Below are positions 21,888 through 22,549 of a stretch of DNA of 22,549 nucleotides, piece after piece. Each line of letters opens with the position of its first letter. The stretch's first letter is position 1. Made by a program: the position numbers and the translations under genes. Below the pieces are notes generated by a model. The model was not told the DNA's origin and ran no database searches. It saw only the letters and a list, made by a program, of their open reading frames with translations. Source of the DNA: JAVJPJ01 sp040217295 (GTDB lineage: Bacteria; Pseudomonadota; Alphaproteobacteria; Rhodobacterales; Rhodobacteraceae); the NCBI GenBank assembly GCA_964460185.1, contig CAYWTM010000046.1, positions 1 through 22,549 of the forward strand, read 5' to 3'.

Positions 21888-22337
21888 TCAGGCGAAGCGG
21901 ATTAACCCGCCATCGTCCTCGTCGGCGGAGTGCGCGGGTGGCGTGGGGTAGGAATAGCCGGGGGTGACGGGCTGGGGCGTAACCGGGCGGCTGGTGGTTT
22001 GTTTTTGCGGCTGGCCGTAGCCGGCCAGAAACTCGACCATCCGCGCCCGCACGCTCTCCGACTTCGCGTTGCGCATGAGATCTGCAGCCATCTCGAGCGC
22101 CGGAGCGTTGAAGATGGAGCGCCGAGATTCGACCTCCGCCACGAACCGCCCTTTCTCGGTCTCGAGCTCGACCCGGACGGCGGCGCGTTTCATCGCCTTG
22201 TGCCAGCCCTGCCGCGACATGTCGGCCGCCTCACACGCAGCGGTGATGGTCAGGCCTTCGCGGACATGCAGGCGCATCGCCTCGCGGAGCTTGGCCGAAA
22301 TACGGATCTGAGGTTTCTGTACACGCTGATTTTTCAT
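21888..22337 (-). CDS. Phage-type helix-turn-helix protein, possibly small terminase
   Basis: A 149-residue basic, probably DNA-binding protein. The N-terminal part PQIRISAKLREAMRLHVREG is followed by TITAACEAADMSRQGWHKAM (about residues 31-50), a good helix-turn-helix. A helical middle (FVAEVESRRSIFNAPALEMA, then KSESVRARMVEFLAGYGQ) and a disordered Pro/Thr-rich tail (QTTSRPVTPQPVTPGYSY) ending in acidic residues complete it. This order resembles phage small-terminase or packaging-adaptor proteins of Rhodobacterales prophages, but I cannot separate that from a general phage HTH protein. The ATG at 22337 is preceded by an in-frame TAG and lacks a good Shine-Dalgarno. It is the only apparently intact gene in the debris region; a lysis-gene relic follows directly. 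No large terminase is in view. Confidence 0.6.
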   Translation of the reverse strand: MKNQRVQKPQIRISAKLREAMRLHVREGLTITAACEAADMSRQGWHKAMKRAAVRVELETEKGRFVAEVESRRSIFNAPALEMAADLMRNAKSESVRARMVEFLAGYGQPQKQTTSRPVTPQPVTPGYSYPTPPAHSADEDDGGLIRFA

Positions 22338-22549
22338 GGGAAAAAGCTAACGGATGGCGGGCGGCTGTTCGATGCACGCGGTCGCCCAAGAGCGGATGTT
22401 GAATACCTACACTACGATGTATGCATTCAGGATCAGCGCGGGCTTCAGCGTCGAACGCGAACCCGACAGTTTGGGCGGAGAGCAGTCACTCAAAGGCTCA
22501 ACCATGAATGACCGCATCCTTGATCAGAAGGTCTCGATAACCTCTGCAT
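22338..22549. other. Right-edge sequence, no assigned gene
   Basis: A plus frame opens at an ATG at 22397 and stays open to the window edge (51 codons), with an internal ATG at 22504 (MNDRILDQKVSITSA) that has AAAGG seven bases upstream. The latter could be the first codons of a gene outside the window, but nothing in it is recognisable. This stretch should also hold the promoter of the HTH gene. Confidence 0.3.

Noticed and set aside
21789..21902. Plus-strand peptide ending WRWYDINFASGEAD before a TAA
   Set aside because: Looks protein-like, but it is short, has no start, and the minus frame over the same bases resembles a phage lysis gene better.
22397..22549. Plus frame open to the right edge
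   Set aside because: Only 51 codons are visible and nothing is recognisable; kept as unassigned edge sequence rather than a gene.
1..22549. CRISPR arrays, tRNA, rRNA, riboswitches or complete insertion sequences
   Set aside because: No regularly spaced repeats, cloverleaf, rRNA-like sequence or transposase with terminal repeats was found by reading both strands; short repeats near 20625-20714 are too few and too short for CRISPR.

Overview
The window comes from a high-GC alphaproteobacterium, most likely one of the Rhodobacterales. This rests on the strong GC bias, the long antisense shadow frames it causes, the family mix (TctABC uptake, LysR pairs, acyl-CoA catabolism) and a phage-type DNA-binding protein of a style I associate with that order. 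No rRNA, tRNA, insertion sequence or CRISPR array was seen. Taxonomy is inference.

Layout. (1) 1-533, minus: the first part of a PfkB-family sugar kinase (KDG-kinase-like) that runs off the left edge, preceded by a 528-base non-coding stretch with a LysR-type dyad. (2) 1062-9276: a LysR regulator (minus) diverges from a tightly packed plus operon: alpha/beta hydrolase, nitronate-monooxygenase-like flavoprotein, PaaG-like crotonase, two acyl-CoA dehydrogenase (ACAD) subunits and an ADP-forming acyl-CoA synthetase. (3) 9497-15706, minus, convergent with operon 2 at a strong bidirectional terminator: SDR dehydrogenase, hydratase-2-type MaoC protein, a third ACAD, a second ADP-forming acyl-CoA synthetase, and the TctC binding protein. 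(4) 15804-18939: a second LysR, paralogous to the first, diverges from tctB-tctA. (5) 18972-20509, minus: a DUF35 protein and a thiolase-fold protein. (6) 20510-22549: a region of phage and accessory-gene debris: a frameshifted XRE regulator, a truncated sce7726-type gene, a lysis-gene-like relic with an internal stop, and one intact phage-type HTH gene.

How the genes fit together. TctC with TctB-TctA would import a carboxylate. Either ADP-forming ligase would make its CoA thioester. ACADs desaturate, crotonase or MaoC proteins hydrate or isomerise, and the SDR oxidises. The SDR and MaoC genes look like the two halves of the peroxisomal MFE-2 enzyme. The last carbon-carbon cleavage may be made by the thiolase-fold/DUF35 pair. 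The thiolase-fold protein lacks both thiolase cysteines, and the DUF35 protein lacks zinc-ribbon cysteines, which recalls the Ltp2-ChsH2 retro-aldolase of steroid side-chain breakdown. The first two ACADs resemble a catalytic/non-catalytic pair, as in actinobacterial alpha2beta2 FadE enzymes. I infer a catabolic island for an unidentified, probably branched or cyclic, carboxylic acid, with two parallel arms each next to its own copy of a duplicated LysR regulator. The substrate cannot be read from the sequence.
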